DNA of 64,000 bases from Oscillospiraceae bacterium (GCA_031262985.1 JAISGQ010000021.1:1-64000); one strand, 5' to 3'; counted from the stretch's first letter, positions 9,382-18,187 are shown. Numbers and translations: made by a program. The notes: generated by a model not told the origin, from the letters alone.

Positions 9382-10317
9382 TTATATTTCACTTGAATTT
9401 TTAATAAAATATCGCCAATAATCATATTCTTTACGCATACACCGCCAAGCCGATCTCTGTGCATCTTCATAATTGGGAACCTTGCGATTCATCCAGCTTT
9501 TCAAAAACTTCATTCTGAGCAAATTCCAGCCACGCTGAGTATCTTCGCACATAACCTTTACGTCTTCGCATAGATGTTTTCCGATTTCGCCTTGCTCATA
9601 TAACATATCCATAAGCATAATATTTGCTTTCTGTCGGTCTACAAATTTCGTTAAATCGTAGCACCTATCCTCGGTATAATCACTTTTATCACACTTCCAA
9701 AAATTGCAATAACTTATTTTAGCAATGTCGGCGCAAATACTCCTGGCATTTGCGCAAACAGTTTCCAGATTAAAAACAAAGGGCTGCCGTTTATCGGAAA
9801 TCACCAGTTCTAAAAGATCGGTATATGTTTGCAAAACAACTGATCTTTTGAAATTTTCTATTGATACCTTATTTTCTCCGTATCCTCTATCGCTATCAGC
9901 AAAACAATACAACTCATCTTTTTCGTCATCGTAGCCGCTGAAGATCCATGAGTGTATTTGATGTGTGTTGTTATAATGAAGGCTCTCCTCGATGAGAGAA
10001 AAGCTGTCAACAGCTACAACTATCAAGCGATTATCGTCTATGTATTTTTTTATCGTTGGAATCAAGTTATTGCTGTCAACTCCTTCAATACGCCTAACCT
10101 CAGAAAAACTTAAGAGAATTTCATATAAACTTTTAAAATATCTTATTTCCAAAGTTTGCCACCAAATACTGTTTCCGAAATTTATGTAATTATATCCATT
10201 GAGAAGCATTAATTTTTTATAGCTATCATCAAGTGAAGTAGCTATTGAAGCCGCCATATTTAAATTGCATTCCAACCAGTAATCTGTATAGGGTGTGTAA
10301 TTTATTTTTTTTATCAC
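9382..10317 (-). CDS. BtrH-like / C39-fold protein, second paralogue
   Basis: A 311-residue protein with the same general plan as the protein at 4906-6495 but without the C-terminal beta domain. A candidate cysteine occurs in YWLECNLNMAASIA near residue 17, and the His/Asp block is HQIHSWIFSGYDDEKDELYC (about residues 119-138), aligning with SHTMFVTGFDDDKEVLICDD of the other protein. The last 120 residues are helical and rich in Trp, Lys and Arg. Start is GTG with AAGGTG upstream. It sits between two glycosyltransferase genes, which suggests that it works on the same intermediate. Transfer of an acyl group from a carrier protein is a guess from BtrH; a proteolytic or purely structural role is possible. 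Confidence 0.6.
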   Translation of the reverse strand: MIKKINYTPYTDYWLECNLNMAASIATSLDDSYKKLMLLNGYNYINFGNSIWWQTLEIRYFKSLYEILLSFSEVRRIEGVDSNNLIPTIKKYIDDNRLIVVAVDSFSLIEESLHYNNTHQIHSWIFSGYDDEKDELYCFADSDRGYGENKVSIENFKRSVVLQTYTDLLELVISDKRQPFVFNLETVCANARSICADIAKISYCNFWKCDKSDYTEDRCYDLTKFVDRQKANIMLMDMLYEQGEIGKHLCEDVKVMCEDTQRGWNLLRMKFLKSWMNRKVPNYEDAQRSAWRCMRKEYDYWRYFIKNSSEI

Positions 10318-10342
10318 AAAATCACCTTGAATTAATTATTTT

Positions 10343-11659
10343 TTAACACAACTGTACTGACTTTTCAAAAACAACAGTAACATCGTCTGACATAGATACG
10401 AGAACATAATCTTCGTTATAATCTTCAAAAATAAAATTCTCTATAAATTGACTAATATAGCAGCAGTTTTTCATAAGGGGATTACCGTTGTAAGTGCCTG
10501 GACAATCGAACGGAGCAGCAATGGTATCAATTGTTTTTTTTGAAACCAACACTACCTCTGCATATCTAAGTGCTTCTTGAAGAACAATTGCAAGTAAAAT
10601 ATCAGAAAGCATACTGTATGCACCGGAAATATACACCTTTGATATTGACTTATCGGCAAACGGAACGGCAAATCCAAACAACTCAATATTTTCAACAACG
10701 TCATTTTTCATTACTCTAATAATTCCGTTTGGATGTTTCAGATCCGGAAAATGCAAATCCGCCTCAGAATTGCCGATATCTGCAAACTCACTATTATTAT
10801 TTTCAGCCATGTATTTGCATAGATATCTGAAATTATAAATTTTCCATGCTTCTATATCCTGCTTAAATGCACAGAAAATCTCTAAATCAAAACACCTGTG
10901 CTTATTTAATATAAAGTACATATTGGGAATATCACTTTTTGCTTGACGAAACATATTTTTTCCGTGCGGATGATGAAACGCCAAAAGTTCCTTTAGATAT
11001 ACAACTTTCCCTTTTTTGCTTAATCTATATCCTAATTCTATATCCTCGCTTCCCCATGTTGTGAAAAATTCATCAAATCCACCAAGTTTACGGTAAATCG
11101 ATGTCCTTACTGCATTGTAACAGCCGAAATAGTATCGCCAACTGCCTACTAAATCTTGGTCTGGATTATTGGCATAAAAATACCTGTAATCCAAAAATTC
11201 AGGATAATCGTAAAGTATGTCAGGATTTTCAATAAATTTTTCGTAAAAGCGACTTGGACTTAATCCTGAAAGCAACTCAAATTGAGCTTCATCATGACCG
11301 TTCCCAAACACCGTGCCTGACGCACCTACAATCTCTTTATCATCGAAAAGCTTTCTTATTATATTTATATTGCCCGAACATATTGTTGTATCTGAATCTA
11401 CAAATAAGAGCAACGGATTATTTACCGACTCAACCGCCATATTTCTAACGTATGCAAGATTCCCTTTAGAATTACACGTAATCAATGCACTTATTTTGTC
11501 TATGTACTTTGAAATTACTTCCACAGAATCATCATCCGAATTATCGTCCACAACAAAAAACTCGTCGCCATCTTCGAGCTGATTGATTATGGCTTTCAAG
11601 CTGTGTTCGATGCAAAAGCCTCTGTTTTTATTAATCATAACAACACTTACCGCGTTCAT
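10343..11659 (-). CDS. GT2 family glycosyltransferase with methyltransferase-like C-terminus
   Basis: Paralogue of the enzyme at 8029-9339. It keeps SVVMINKNRG at the N-terminus, VVDDNSDDDS, the DxD motif as FVDSDTTI and the WGSEDIELGYRL motif, so it should be active. The shared C-terminal module (about residues 300-438) contains IELFGFAVPFADKSISKVYI and LQEALRYAEVVLVSKK. The ATG at 11659 has GGAGGGG 6 nt upstream; an earlier in-frame codon at 11674 would overlap that ribosome site. The start lies 15 bp from the end of the preceding glycosyltransferase gene, so the two are translationally close. Duplication from a common GT ancestor within the cluster is likely. Confidence 0.85.
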   Translation of the reverse strand: MNAVSVVMINKNRGFCIEHSLKAIINQLEDGDEFFVVDDNSDDDSVEVISKYIDKISALITCNSKGNLAYVRNMAVESVNNPLLLFVDSDTTICSGNINIIRKLFDDKEIVGASGTVFGNGHDEAQFELLSGLSPSRFYEKFIENPDILYDYPEFLDYRYFYANNPDQDLVGSWRYYFGCYNAVRTSIYRKLGGFDEFFTTWGSEDIELGYRLSKKGKVVYLKELLAFHHPHGKNMFRQAKSDIPNMYFILNKHRCFDLEIFCAFKQDIEAWKIYNFRYLCKYMAENNNSEFADIGNSEADLHFPDLKHPNGIIRVMKNDVVENIELFGFAVPFADKSISKVYISGAYSMLSDILLAIVLQEALRYAEVVLVSKKTIDTIAAPFDCPGTYNGNPLMKNCCYISQFIENFIFEDYNEDYVLVSMSDDVTVVFEKSVQLC

Positions 11660-11674
11660 ATAAGACCCCTCCAA

Positions 11675-12931
11675 TCAGCTCTTTATAAAATCTGACGATA
11701 TATTTTTGTTGTATTTTACACTGCATCCTTCTTTCCAAACAACCAATATGAAATCTCCGTTGCGACTAAAATCAAAATAGTTAACTGTACTTACTATCGC
11801 GTGGTTTTCATTAAATTCCCACGGAATTTCAAATTTGCCGATATTTGAATGTATCCTTGCCTCTGTTTGTGCTGTGACCAAAGCTACCGTTTCTGCTATG
11901 CGTAAGCATTCCTGAAGCAACGCAGCCAAAATTCCTTCCGGCAAAAAACAGTATGAGTACGATATGACTGCTCTCTTAAAGTGACGGTTGGAAAACGGAA
12001 GCATAAACCCAAACAGTTCAATTCCTTTTTCCTTGCCATCTTCGACGTACCTGCACCAACCGTTCGGATGAGAATTATCAGGAAGCGATATGTAGATTTC
12101 GTTGTTAAAGAGTGTGAAACTGTTCAATTGCGCATCTTTGTTGTCGCAAATATATTTGCAAAGTTTTTTCATATTTTCTAATGCCTCAGGAACATTCACA
12201 GATGGAAAACTCAAAGATATTTCCATTTCTAAGCTATGCTTCTGATTCAAAAGACGATATTGATCTGAAAAAACCGGAGTTAAGTCGCCCATGAACATTT
12301 TTCTGCGTTTATCATAAAATATATATGTTTCGTTTAAAGCAATGCACTTCCAATGAGTTTTTGATCTTATAAAGAAATCATTGAATGAAGCTTTTGCTGT
12401 CTTGTATGTATCGTCAAGTCCGCCAAGCGAGACAAACGAAGCCTTTCGTATTGCACACTGTCTGGAAATGTTGAAAATACTGTTATACAGACCGCTATAA
12501 TTATCTTCTCCAAAATTCCTAATATTAAAATCCGGTACATATTTAGCAAAAATACCAAAATCTTCATACGCCAACGAAATAATATCTTCAAATGAAACTC
12601 CGATAATCTGCTTCATTCGACTCAGAGAAGACATAAAAATAATGTATCCGCTGACAGCAATTGCGATCGTACTATCTTCAAAACTTTTTCTTATATTATC
12701 CATATAATCAGAAGACGGGAAACATCCGGAATCTAAAAACACGAGAATATCGCCGGTTGACTTTGATATAATAGCATTAATAATGCCAATATACTCGACC
12801 TCGTTCTTATATTCATCCTTCTGTATATACAAAATCTCGTCATCCTGCAATAACCCTCTTCGCACATATTTTTCGCTTATAGCAGAGGCGTTTTCTTTAT
12901 CGAGAACATGATAAATTACACTTATTTTCAA
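11675..12931 (-). CDS. Degenerate GT2-like protein with the same C-terminal module
   Basis: Third member of the glycosyltransferase set, 418 residues, but the catalytic signatures are damaged. The DxD motif reads FLDSGCF instead of DSD, and the WGxED motif is replaced by FNDFFIRSKTHWKC. The C-terminal module is well kept: DNSHPNGWCRYVEDG, IELFGFMLPFSNRHFKRA and LLQECLRIAETVALV. This suggests a pseudoenzyme whose C-terminal module still matters, perhaps as a partner of one of the active glycosyltransferases; an alternative is a diverged enzyme using another metal ligand. It starts with TTG behind GAGAGGAG. It follows the ABC transporter genes by 15 bp. Confidence 0.75.
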   Translation of the reverse strand: MKISVIYHVLDKENASAISEKYVRRGLLQDDEILYIQKDEYKNEVEYIGIINAIISKSTGDILVFLDSGCFPSSDYMDNIRKSFEDSTIAIAVSGYIIFMSSLSRMKQIIGVSFEDIISLAYEDFGIFAKYVPDFNIRNFGEDNYSGLYNSIFNISRQCAIRKASFVSLGGLDDTYKTAKASFNDFFIRSKTHWKCIALNETYIFYDKRRKMFMGDLTPVFSDQYRLLNQKHSLEMEISLSFPSVNVPEALENMKKLCKYICDNKDAQLNSFTLFNNEIYISLPDNSHPNGWCRYVEDGKEKGIELFGFMLPFSNRHFKRAVISYSYCFLPEGILAALLQECLRIAETVALVTAQTEARIHSNIGKFEIPWEFNENHAIVSTVNYFDFSRNGDFILVVWKEGCSVKYNKNISSDFIKS

Positions 12932-12945
12932 TATAATACTCCTCT

Positions 12946-14736
12946 CTAATTGTAAAATTGCGCTTGATGGCTAAACATATCAGCGTATTCTCCGCCCAAG
13001 GATATAAGTGAATCGTGATTTCCGGATTCGCATATTTCTCCGTTTCTGAAAACTAATATTCGGTCGGCAAAACGTGTGCTTGATAGCCTGTGAGACACAT
13101 AAATAGCAGTTTTATCTCCTATTAGGCTGTTAAAATTTGAGTAAATTTCATTTTCTGCTATCGGGTCAAGTGCCGCTGTTGGCTCATCAAGAATTATTAT
13201 AGGAGCATCTTTGTATAATGCTCTTGCAATCGCTATCTTCTGCGCTTCGCCGCCGGAAGGTTCTATCCCGTGCTCATCAAATATTTTATATATTGTGGTA
13301 GATACACCTTCGGGAAGCTTCTCGAACTTTTTGTCAAGTCCAACTATCTCAGAAACCTCGGCAATACGAGAGTATTCATCCTCGCTTATGTCATGCTTTG
13401 TTGCAATGTTTTCGGCTATACTGTACGCAAATAGCATAAAGTCTTGAAATACTACGGAAAAAAGCTTATAACATTCCTCAACACTGTAGTAACGGATATC
13501 AATTCCGTCAATCAATATATTTCCGCTTTCCGGCTCATACATTCTGCAAAGCAATTTGCATAATGTTGTCTTACCCGCCCCGTTGCGACCGACAATTGCA
13601 ACCCGTTCTCCCGGCTTGATTAACAGAGAAACATTTTTAAGCGCATACACCTTCGACCTTGGATATTTAAAAGTTACATTTTTAAATTGTATTGTGTGTT
13701 TATCTGATATTATGTGTTCACGTTTTCCATCGCTCTCTAATGACGGCAACTCCATAAAGTTTATATAATCCTTCAAAAAGTTTCGTTGCGCTCTACTTTG
13801 CATCACTTTTTCAATACATCCGTTTATGCTGGTATCAAGAGTCAGCGCGGAGGTAATAAGCATAGTAAAGTCACCGTAACTAATAACTTTATTTATTAAG
13901 AGAATACCTAAATAAAAGAATCCGAATATTTGGGACAACGATTTGAATGCATCGCTGAAAAGAACTTTATTTTTCCTGTTTTCGGCCTGAACCTTCATTC
14001 CTTTTTCGATACATTCATTTTCATAGTTGCTGACCTTGTCCATAATGAGTTGGTTGCCGTTATACATTTTGAGATCCTTTGCATACTTTTGCGTGGTGAG
14101 GTGAGTAAAATAATATAAAAATTTTCGCTGAATAACAGATATATTTCTCTGTGCATCAACATTAATTTCGTTAATTTTGTGAATTATAACCGCTCTCAAA
14201 AATGCGGAAATCAAACAGACTATCAAAAGCGGCGGAGCATAATAGAAAATTATTGCAATTACACCTAACGCAGATACAATATCCGATATGATTCCGCATA
14301 TATTAACCATATATGCTTGTACGCCACCTGAACTATCCTCAATTCCACTTTTCGCCTTTTGCATTTTGTTCAAAATATCAGGATCTTCCAAATTAAAGTA
14401 TGGCATATTCATAACTTTTTTGCAGATAAGCCGATTAAAATATCTGTTGTACGAATCACCATATTTTTCGCACAATTGCTGGCACATTGCAATAATGTAA
14501 TTAAAAACAAATGCGGCAACACAGTATGATGCCACATATATCACAAGTGTGCGTAAATCTCTTCTGCCTGAAAGTTCTTCAACAATAAGCTTTATCGAAA
14601 ATATAGACAAAAACGGCAACACAGCAGCAACTATAGTTTTTACAAACAGCAAAAAAACCATTTGAGGAGTATGAAGAAGTGCTTTTGCGATAAGGTGAAA
14701 ATGCACTACCTTTGGTTTATGCGTGCTATTGCCCAT
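12946..14736 (-). CDS. ABC exporter half-transporter, TMD-NBD
   Basis: A fused permease-ATPase of the exporter class. Six membrane helices fill roughly residues 20-310; the nucleotide-binding domain has Walker A GRNGAGKTT, the signature PSGGEAQK (in place of LSGGQ), Walker B IIILDEPTAALD and the H-loop VSHRLSS, all intact. The ATG at 14736 is chosen because GGAGGTG lies 6 nt upstream; it overlaps the end of the companion transporter gene by 11 bp. The tight overlap and the similar size indicate that the two proteins form a heterodimer, exporting the cluster's product or providing self-resistance. A lipid or peptide cargo cannot be decided from sequence. Confidence 0.92.
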   Translation of the reverse strand: MGNSTHKPKVVHFHLIAKALLHTPQMVFLLFVKTIVAAVLPFLSIFSIKLIVEELSGRRDLRTLVIYVASYCVAAFVFNYIIAMCQQLCEKYGDSYNRYFNRLICKKVMNMPYFNLEDPDILNKMQKAKSGIEDSSGGVQAYMVNICGIISDIVSALGVIAIIFYYAPPLLIVCLISAFLRAVIIHKINEINVDAQRNISVIQRKFLYYFTHLTTQKYAKDLKMYNGNQLIMDKVSNYENECIEKGMKVQAENRKNKVLFSDAFKSLSQIFGFFYLGILLINKVISYGDFTMLITSALTLDTSINGCIEKVMQSRAQRNFLKDYINFMELPSLESDGKREHIISDKHTIQFKNVTFKYPRSKVYALKNVSLLIKPGERVAIVGRNGAGKTTLCKLLCRMYEPESGNILIDGIDIRYYSVEECYKLFSVVFQDFMLFAYSIAENIATKHDISEDEYSRIAEVSEIVGLDKKFEKLPEGVSTTIYKIFDEHGIEPSGGEAQKIAIARALYKDAPIIILDEPTAALDPIAENEIYSNFNSLIGDKTAIYVSHRLSSTRFADRILVFRNGEICESGNHDSLISLGGEYADMFSHQAQFYN

Positions 14737-16573
14737 CCTTAACACCTCCGGATTTGTAGTATTGAGCCTGTACTTCATATAATTCACTATATCTGCCTTT
14801 TTTGAGAAGCAGTTCGTCATGTGTACCGTATTCTACCAATCTGCCATTTTCAAACATAGCAACCTTATCACAAAAACGAGTAGAAGAAAGTCTGTGGGAT
14901 ATGTATATTACTGTTTTCCCTTGAACCAGCCTGTCAAAATTCATATATTGATTATACTCCGCCACCGCGTCAAGCGCGGCTGTCGGCTCATCCATGATTA
15001 CTATAGGTACATTTTTGTACAACGCCCTAGCAAACGCAAGCTTTTGTCTTTCTCCTCCCGAAAAATCAACGCCCTCACTATCAATCAATTTAAGCATGGG
15101 TGTATGAAGCCCATATTTAAGAGAGGTTAGTTTATGTGCAAGACCGGAATCAATTATACACTGTTTGACACGTTCCTCATCCGCCTCATTTTTATCGCAC
15201 ATTGCTACATTTTCAAGAAATGACAGAGCGAATATCACAACATCTTGAAACGCCGGAGCTATTATAGAATAATACTCTTCTTTTTCAATTTGTTCGATAT
15301 CAACTCCATTAAGAAATATCTTTCCTTCAGTAGGTTTGTATAACCTTAAAAGAAGCTTTATAAGAGTTGTTTTACCTGCGCCATTAAGTCCTATAATTGC
15401 CAAGCGTTCTCCTGCGGAGATTGTAAGATTAACATTTTTCAGCGCATATTCCTCGCGCCCCGGATATTTAAATGATAAATTTGACACTCCGAATCTAAAT
15501 TTATCTGTTTTGGGCAAATACTTTTTCCCTATCATACCGCGCTCCTCAGGCAAATCAACAAATGCCCTGTAGTCGTTAATCTGACGAGAATACATATTCA
15601 TATTTACCCTACAGTCAAAAACTGCATTTATACCTGCAATAAAAGCATATGTAGATTGATAGTACAACGCAAAATCGGAGATGAGCATATCTTTTGATAG
15701 TGTGCTATAAACCAAATAGCCATAAAGAAATATATCTCCCGCCATAACTAAAAATTGGTTTAAAATTGCAAATATCAACCAGTTTCTCTTTGATTTCGCA
15801 ATGAGAGCATGGGCTTCATCACTGACTTTTTCGTGCTTGCCTTTTAACCACCGATTCATATTATACGCACGAATATCTTTTGCATATTCGAAATCAGTTG
15901 TCGATTTATAAATATAGTCAACTCTGCGCCAATATGGAGACATCCTGTCCCATACGAATTTTTTATCGTTCTTTTTTGTTTTATCCATCAAAAACAACCG
16001 AATAACACAAATAAATGACATGACCACCACTAAATATATGTTCAAGTTTGACAATATTAAAAATGATGCTATTGTACTTACAAAACAAGCCAAAATTTTT
16101 AAAATTTCGGCAATCATACCTGACACTCCGCTTGCGCCGGAGGAATCCGCTTCAAGTGCCTTGCGCTGCAAATCAAGAATTTCCGGAGACTCAAACTTAT
16201 CATAACTGAGATCAAAGAATTTATTTATTCTCATCTTTTTGAAGTGTACTGCAATATATTCAAAACGCCACTGCATACCATTGTTAATCAGCGCTGAAAT
16301 GCCAATCATCAAAAGAATAGTTGTACCTAAAATCAAAAGCGTCGAAATAAGCTCATCCATATCACCGCCACGCTCAACAATTGATATAATCAGCTTGGAT
16401 GCAACAGCAGTCGCAAGCGGCAACACGCCCACCATCAAAGAAAGAATCGGAATCAAAAAACTCATTGATGGCAGTCTTTTGCATGAAAATCGCAAAACAT
16501 ACATCATATTATTGAAAAGAGAATGATTTTTCGGCCATCCTTGTTTGCCTTTTCCGGTCTGATTGCCTTGCAT
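14726..16573 (-). CDS. ABC exporter half-transporter, TMD-NBD (first gene of operon)
   Basis: Companion of the preceding transporter, 615 residues: a soluble N-terminal stretch, about six membrane helices to residue 310, then an ATPase with GLNGAGKTT, FSGGERQK, IVIMDEPTAALD and ISHRLSS. Neither half shows the degenerate site seen in asymmetric exporters, since both retain the catalytic Glu and His. It is the first gene of the minus-strand island and lies about 50 bp downstream of a good sigma-A promoter (16622-16650). No C39 protease domain is attached, so it is not a bacteriocin-processing ABC of the usual type. Confidence 0.92.
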   Translation of the reverse strand: MQGNQTGKGKQGWPKNHSLFNNMMYVLRFSCKRLPSMSFLIPILSLMVGVLPLATAVASKLIISIVERGGDMDELISTLLILGTTILLMIGISALINNGMQWRFEYIAVHFKKMRINKFFDLSYDKFESPEILDLQRKALEADSSGASGVSGMIAEILKILACFVSTIASFLILSNLNIYLVVVMSFICVIRLFLMDKTKKNDKKFVWDRMSPYWRRVDYIYKSTTDFEYAKDIRAYNMNRWLKGKHEKVSDEAHALIAKSKRNWLIFAILNQFLVMAGDIFLYGYLVYSTLSKDMLISDFALYYQSTYAFIAGINAVFDCRVNMNMYSRQINDYRAFVDLPEERGMIGKKYLPKTDKFRFGVSNLSFKYPGREEYALKNVNLTISAGERLAIIGLNGAGKTTLIKLLLRLYKPTEGKIFLNGVDIEQIEKEEYYSIIAPAFQDVVIFALSFLENVAMCDKNEADEERVKQCIIDSGLAHKLTSLKYGLHTPMLKLIDSEGVDFSGGERQKLAFARALYKNVPIVIMDEPTAALDAVAEYNQYMNFDRLVQGKTVIYISHRLSSTRFCDKVAMFENGRLVEYGTHDELLLKKGRYSELYEVQAQYYKSGGVKDGQ

Positions 16574-16621
16574 AAGTTCACTCCAATATATTTTATTATG
16601 TCGTTCTTTGCTTCTCGTTTA

Positions 16622-16650
16622 ATTATAACATACATTTATAGAGATTGCAA
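16622..16650 (-). promoter_or_regulatory. Sigma-A promoter of the NRPS-island operon
   Basis: Minus strand TTGCAA, 17-bp spacer, TATAAT. The start point would be about 35-45 bp before the ATG of the first ABC transporter gene. All genes from 16573 down to 8029, and with read-through those down to the left edge, could be served by it. Confidence 0.75.
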
Positions 16651-16729
16651 AACAATTTGTGTCAATTTAACAAGAAAACACAAGTTCCATTGAGAACAAA
16701 AACAATTAATACCAACCACTGATATAATA

Positions 16730-16826
16730 AATTTCCCCGCCGCAAGCAGCGGGGTATTTGTAGGATAGCGGTTTTATAAGGATTCGCCACAGGGGGCGGG
16801 GAATCAAACCCTATCTTTTATTAAAT
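16730..16826. repeat. Two-hairpin repeat, copy 2, abutting transposase remnant
   Basis: Near-identical partner of 7838-7936 with the same two GC hairpins. It begins directly at the 3' end of the IS1595-type transposase remnant (whose stop codon it overlaps), so it is probably the terminal non-coding part of that insertion sequence. Confidence 0.75.
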
Positions 16827-17086
16827 AATTAAAATAGATGTTAGACAATCACAAAGGTTGATTGCGGGCAATATCAACAACAATTTATATATATGAGCAC
16901 GGCGATTGTTGAATCTAAACTCAGTTCCTCGAATGTGTAATTCAAAATTATGAGTAGACACATCCTTAAACTCAGCCGGACGTGCCTTGGCAAAACTCCA
17001 AAAAGATTCAATGACGTTAATATGATTTCCATCTCCTGAGAAGAATTTATAATCACCATAGTTTACACGAAAATGCTTCTCATAAG
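16821..17086 (-). pseudogene. IS1595-family (ISXO2-like) transposase, C-terminal remnant
   Basis: The frame read from 17086 down to the TAA at 16821-16823 gives about 87 residues including NHINVIESFWSFAK, THNFELHIRGTEFRFNNR and IYKLLL. These match the C-terminal hallmark of IS1595-family DDE transposases (INGIESFWSFAK..., TFYLHLKECEFRFNHR, LYKILLK). An in-frame TGA lies immediately upstream, and neither the zinc ribbon nor the first catalytic Asp is present, so the gene is dead. It marks the right border of the AT-rich island, between the operon promoter and tRNA-Gln. Confidence 0.8.
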
Positions 17087-17175
17087 ATCAAGTGCAGAAC
17101 ACTTTACAAGCCACCTAAATTTTGCATAAAAAATTTGGAACTTTAAACTGAGAAATATAAAATACTCAGTTCAAC

Positions 17176-17212
17176 AAAAAACGGGCGCTCATAAGAAATT
17201 ATGAGCGCCCGT
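17176..17212 (-). terminator. Terminator of tRNA-Gln
   Basis: Perfect 14-bp stem (ACGGGCGCTCATAA with its complement) around a 4-nt loop, followed on the minus strand by a T run. It starts 3 nt after the encoded CCA of the tRNA. Confidence 0.95.
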
Positions 17213-17214
17213 TC

Positions 17215-17288
17215 TGGCTGCGGAACTAGGATTTGAACCCAGACAAACAGAGTCAGAGTCTGTCGTGCTACCATTACACAATTCCGCA
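17215..17288 (-). tRNA. tRNA-Gln (anticodon CTG), CCA encoded
   Basis: A 74-nt cloverleaf on the minus strand. The acceptor stem pairs TGCGGAA with TTCCGCA, the discriminator base is G and CCA is encoded (17215-17217). The D arm contains TAATGGTAGCA, the anticodon stem pairs ACAGA with TCTGT around the loop CTCTGAC, giving anticodon CTG, and the T arm has GGTTCAAATCC. It has its own promoter and terminator. Its 3' end faces the AT-rich NRPS island, the usual polarity for integration at tRNA genes. In bacteria with GatCAB and no GlnRS this tRNA is charged via Glu; gatCAB is in this window. Confidence 0.97.
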
Positions 17289-17300
17289 ACGTCAACGACT

Positions 17301-17328
17301 ATTATATACAATACGCGAGAAAAGTCAA
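17301..17328 (-). promoter_or_regulatory. Promoter of tRNA-Gln
   Basis: Minus strand TTGACT, 16-bp spacer, TATAAT; the -10 box ends 13 bp before the tRNA 5' end, as expected for a stable-RNA promoter. Confidence 0.8.
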
Positions 17329-17378
17329 GTGCTTTGGCGAGAAAATTGCAAAAAAATTTGCTTTTACAAATCCTCAAA

Positions 17379-17414
17379 ATAAGTTCCGCCGTGAACGAGG
17401 AAGCGAAACTTATT
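17379..17414 (-). terminator. Possible terminator / inverted repeat in gene-free stretch 17329-17607
   Basis: AATAAGTT and AACTTATT form an 8-bp stem with further pairing inside, and the minus strand continues TTTTG. It could end transcripts from the TIGR04086/yajC side about 190 bp after that gene. Nothing else was recognised in this interval. Confidence 0.4.
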
Positions 17415-17607
17415 CCGATGATTTGCGAATGTGAAACAATTCCAAACAAGACGTTGCTCACAATTGTTGCGTCTTTATGGAGCGCATAGTTATTTGGGCA
17501 TTATACTAATCTCTCATAAAACGGTAGGCAAAATCAGCCGTAGGAGAAGCAGCCGGCAGTACTCCTCGCCCTGCCTCTACTCTCCGCGCCTGCTCTTACT
17601 CCACCCC

Positions 17608-18033
17608 TTATCTCCGCCTTTTCCGCGCGGACTTTCCGTTAATCGCCATATACCCCGCACAGCAGCCTGAGAGGAGCAGTACGGCGAGCTTGAGTACGCT
17701 GTTTATTCCCACTCCGAAATCGGCGGAAAACAGGCTGAAAATCCAGAGGATAACAAAAAGCGAAAGCCCGATGATAACTCCCGAAAGTATTCCGCGCCGC
17801 TTTGCTATACTCACGCAGACATAGGTGCCGATATAACAGCCGACTGCACACACGATAAGACTGAGCGGGAGTATCAAAAACTGCGCGATTGATTCAATGA
17901 GTGCAAAAAGCAAGGCGCATAGGGAGAGCAAAACCAAGGTGATAACAGCCGCGACCGCCAGCCCTGCGAGGAGCGGTTTTACCTCGCACCAAATGTCTTT
18001 TCCCGCGCCGAAACGTCGTTTTGAGTGAACCAT
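17608..18033 (-). CDS. TIGR04086 family membrane protein
   Basis: A 141-residue, very hydrophobic protein with four predicted membrane helices (about residues 20-45, 50-75, 82-105 and 112-132) and basic ends (MVHSKRRFG, KSARKRRR). Size, helix pattern and position directly after yajC are those of the TIGR04086 (YrzE-like) family of Clostridia. Function is unknown; the constant neighbourhood with yajC and tgt suggests a link to the membrane insertion machinery, which is only inference. The ATG has AGGAGG 8 nt upstream. Confidence 0.75.
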   Translation of the reverse strand: MVHSKRRFGAGKDIWCEVKPLLAGLAVAAVITLVLLSLCALLFALIESIAQFLILPLSLIVCAVGCYIGTYVCVSIAKRRGILSGVIIGLSLFVILWIFSLFSADFGVGINSVLKLAVLLLSGCCAGYMAINGKSARKRRR

Positions 18034-18187
18034 AAAAAATCCTCCTATCAGTTTTGTAAGACAATAAGTTAAGACAATAAAGTCTATTCAAAACTGTAGG
18101 AGGATTATTACTGTAATATTAAATTTTGCGGACAAATTATTTCCTGCTCACATAAAAACTTCGCAGGCGAAACAATCTGCAATCAAT

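Noticed and set aside
17189-17461. Open frame of 90 codons on the minus strand across tRNA-Gln
   Set aside because: It consists of the tRNA gene, its terminator and promoter read as protein; there is no ribosome site and the tRNA is unambiguous.
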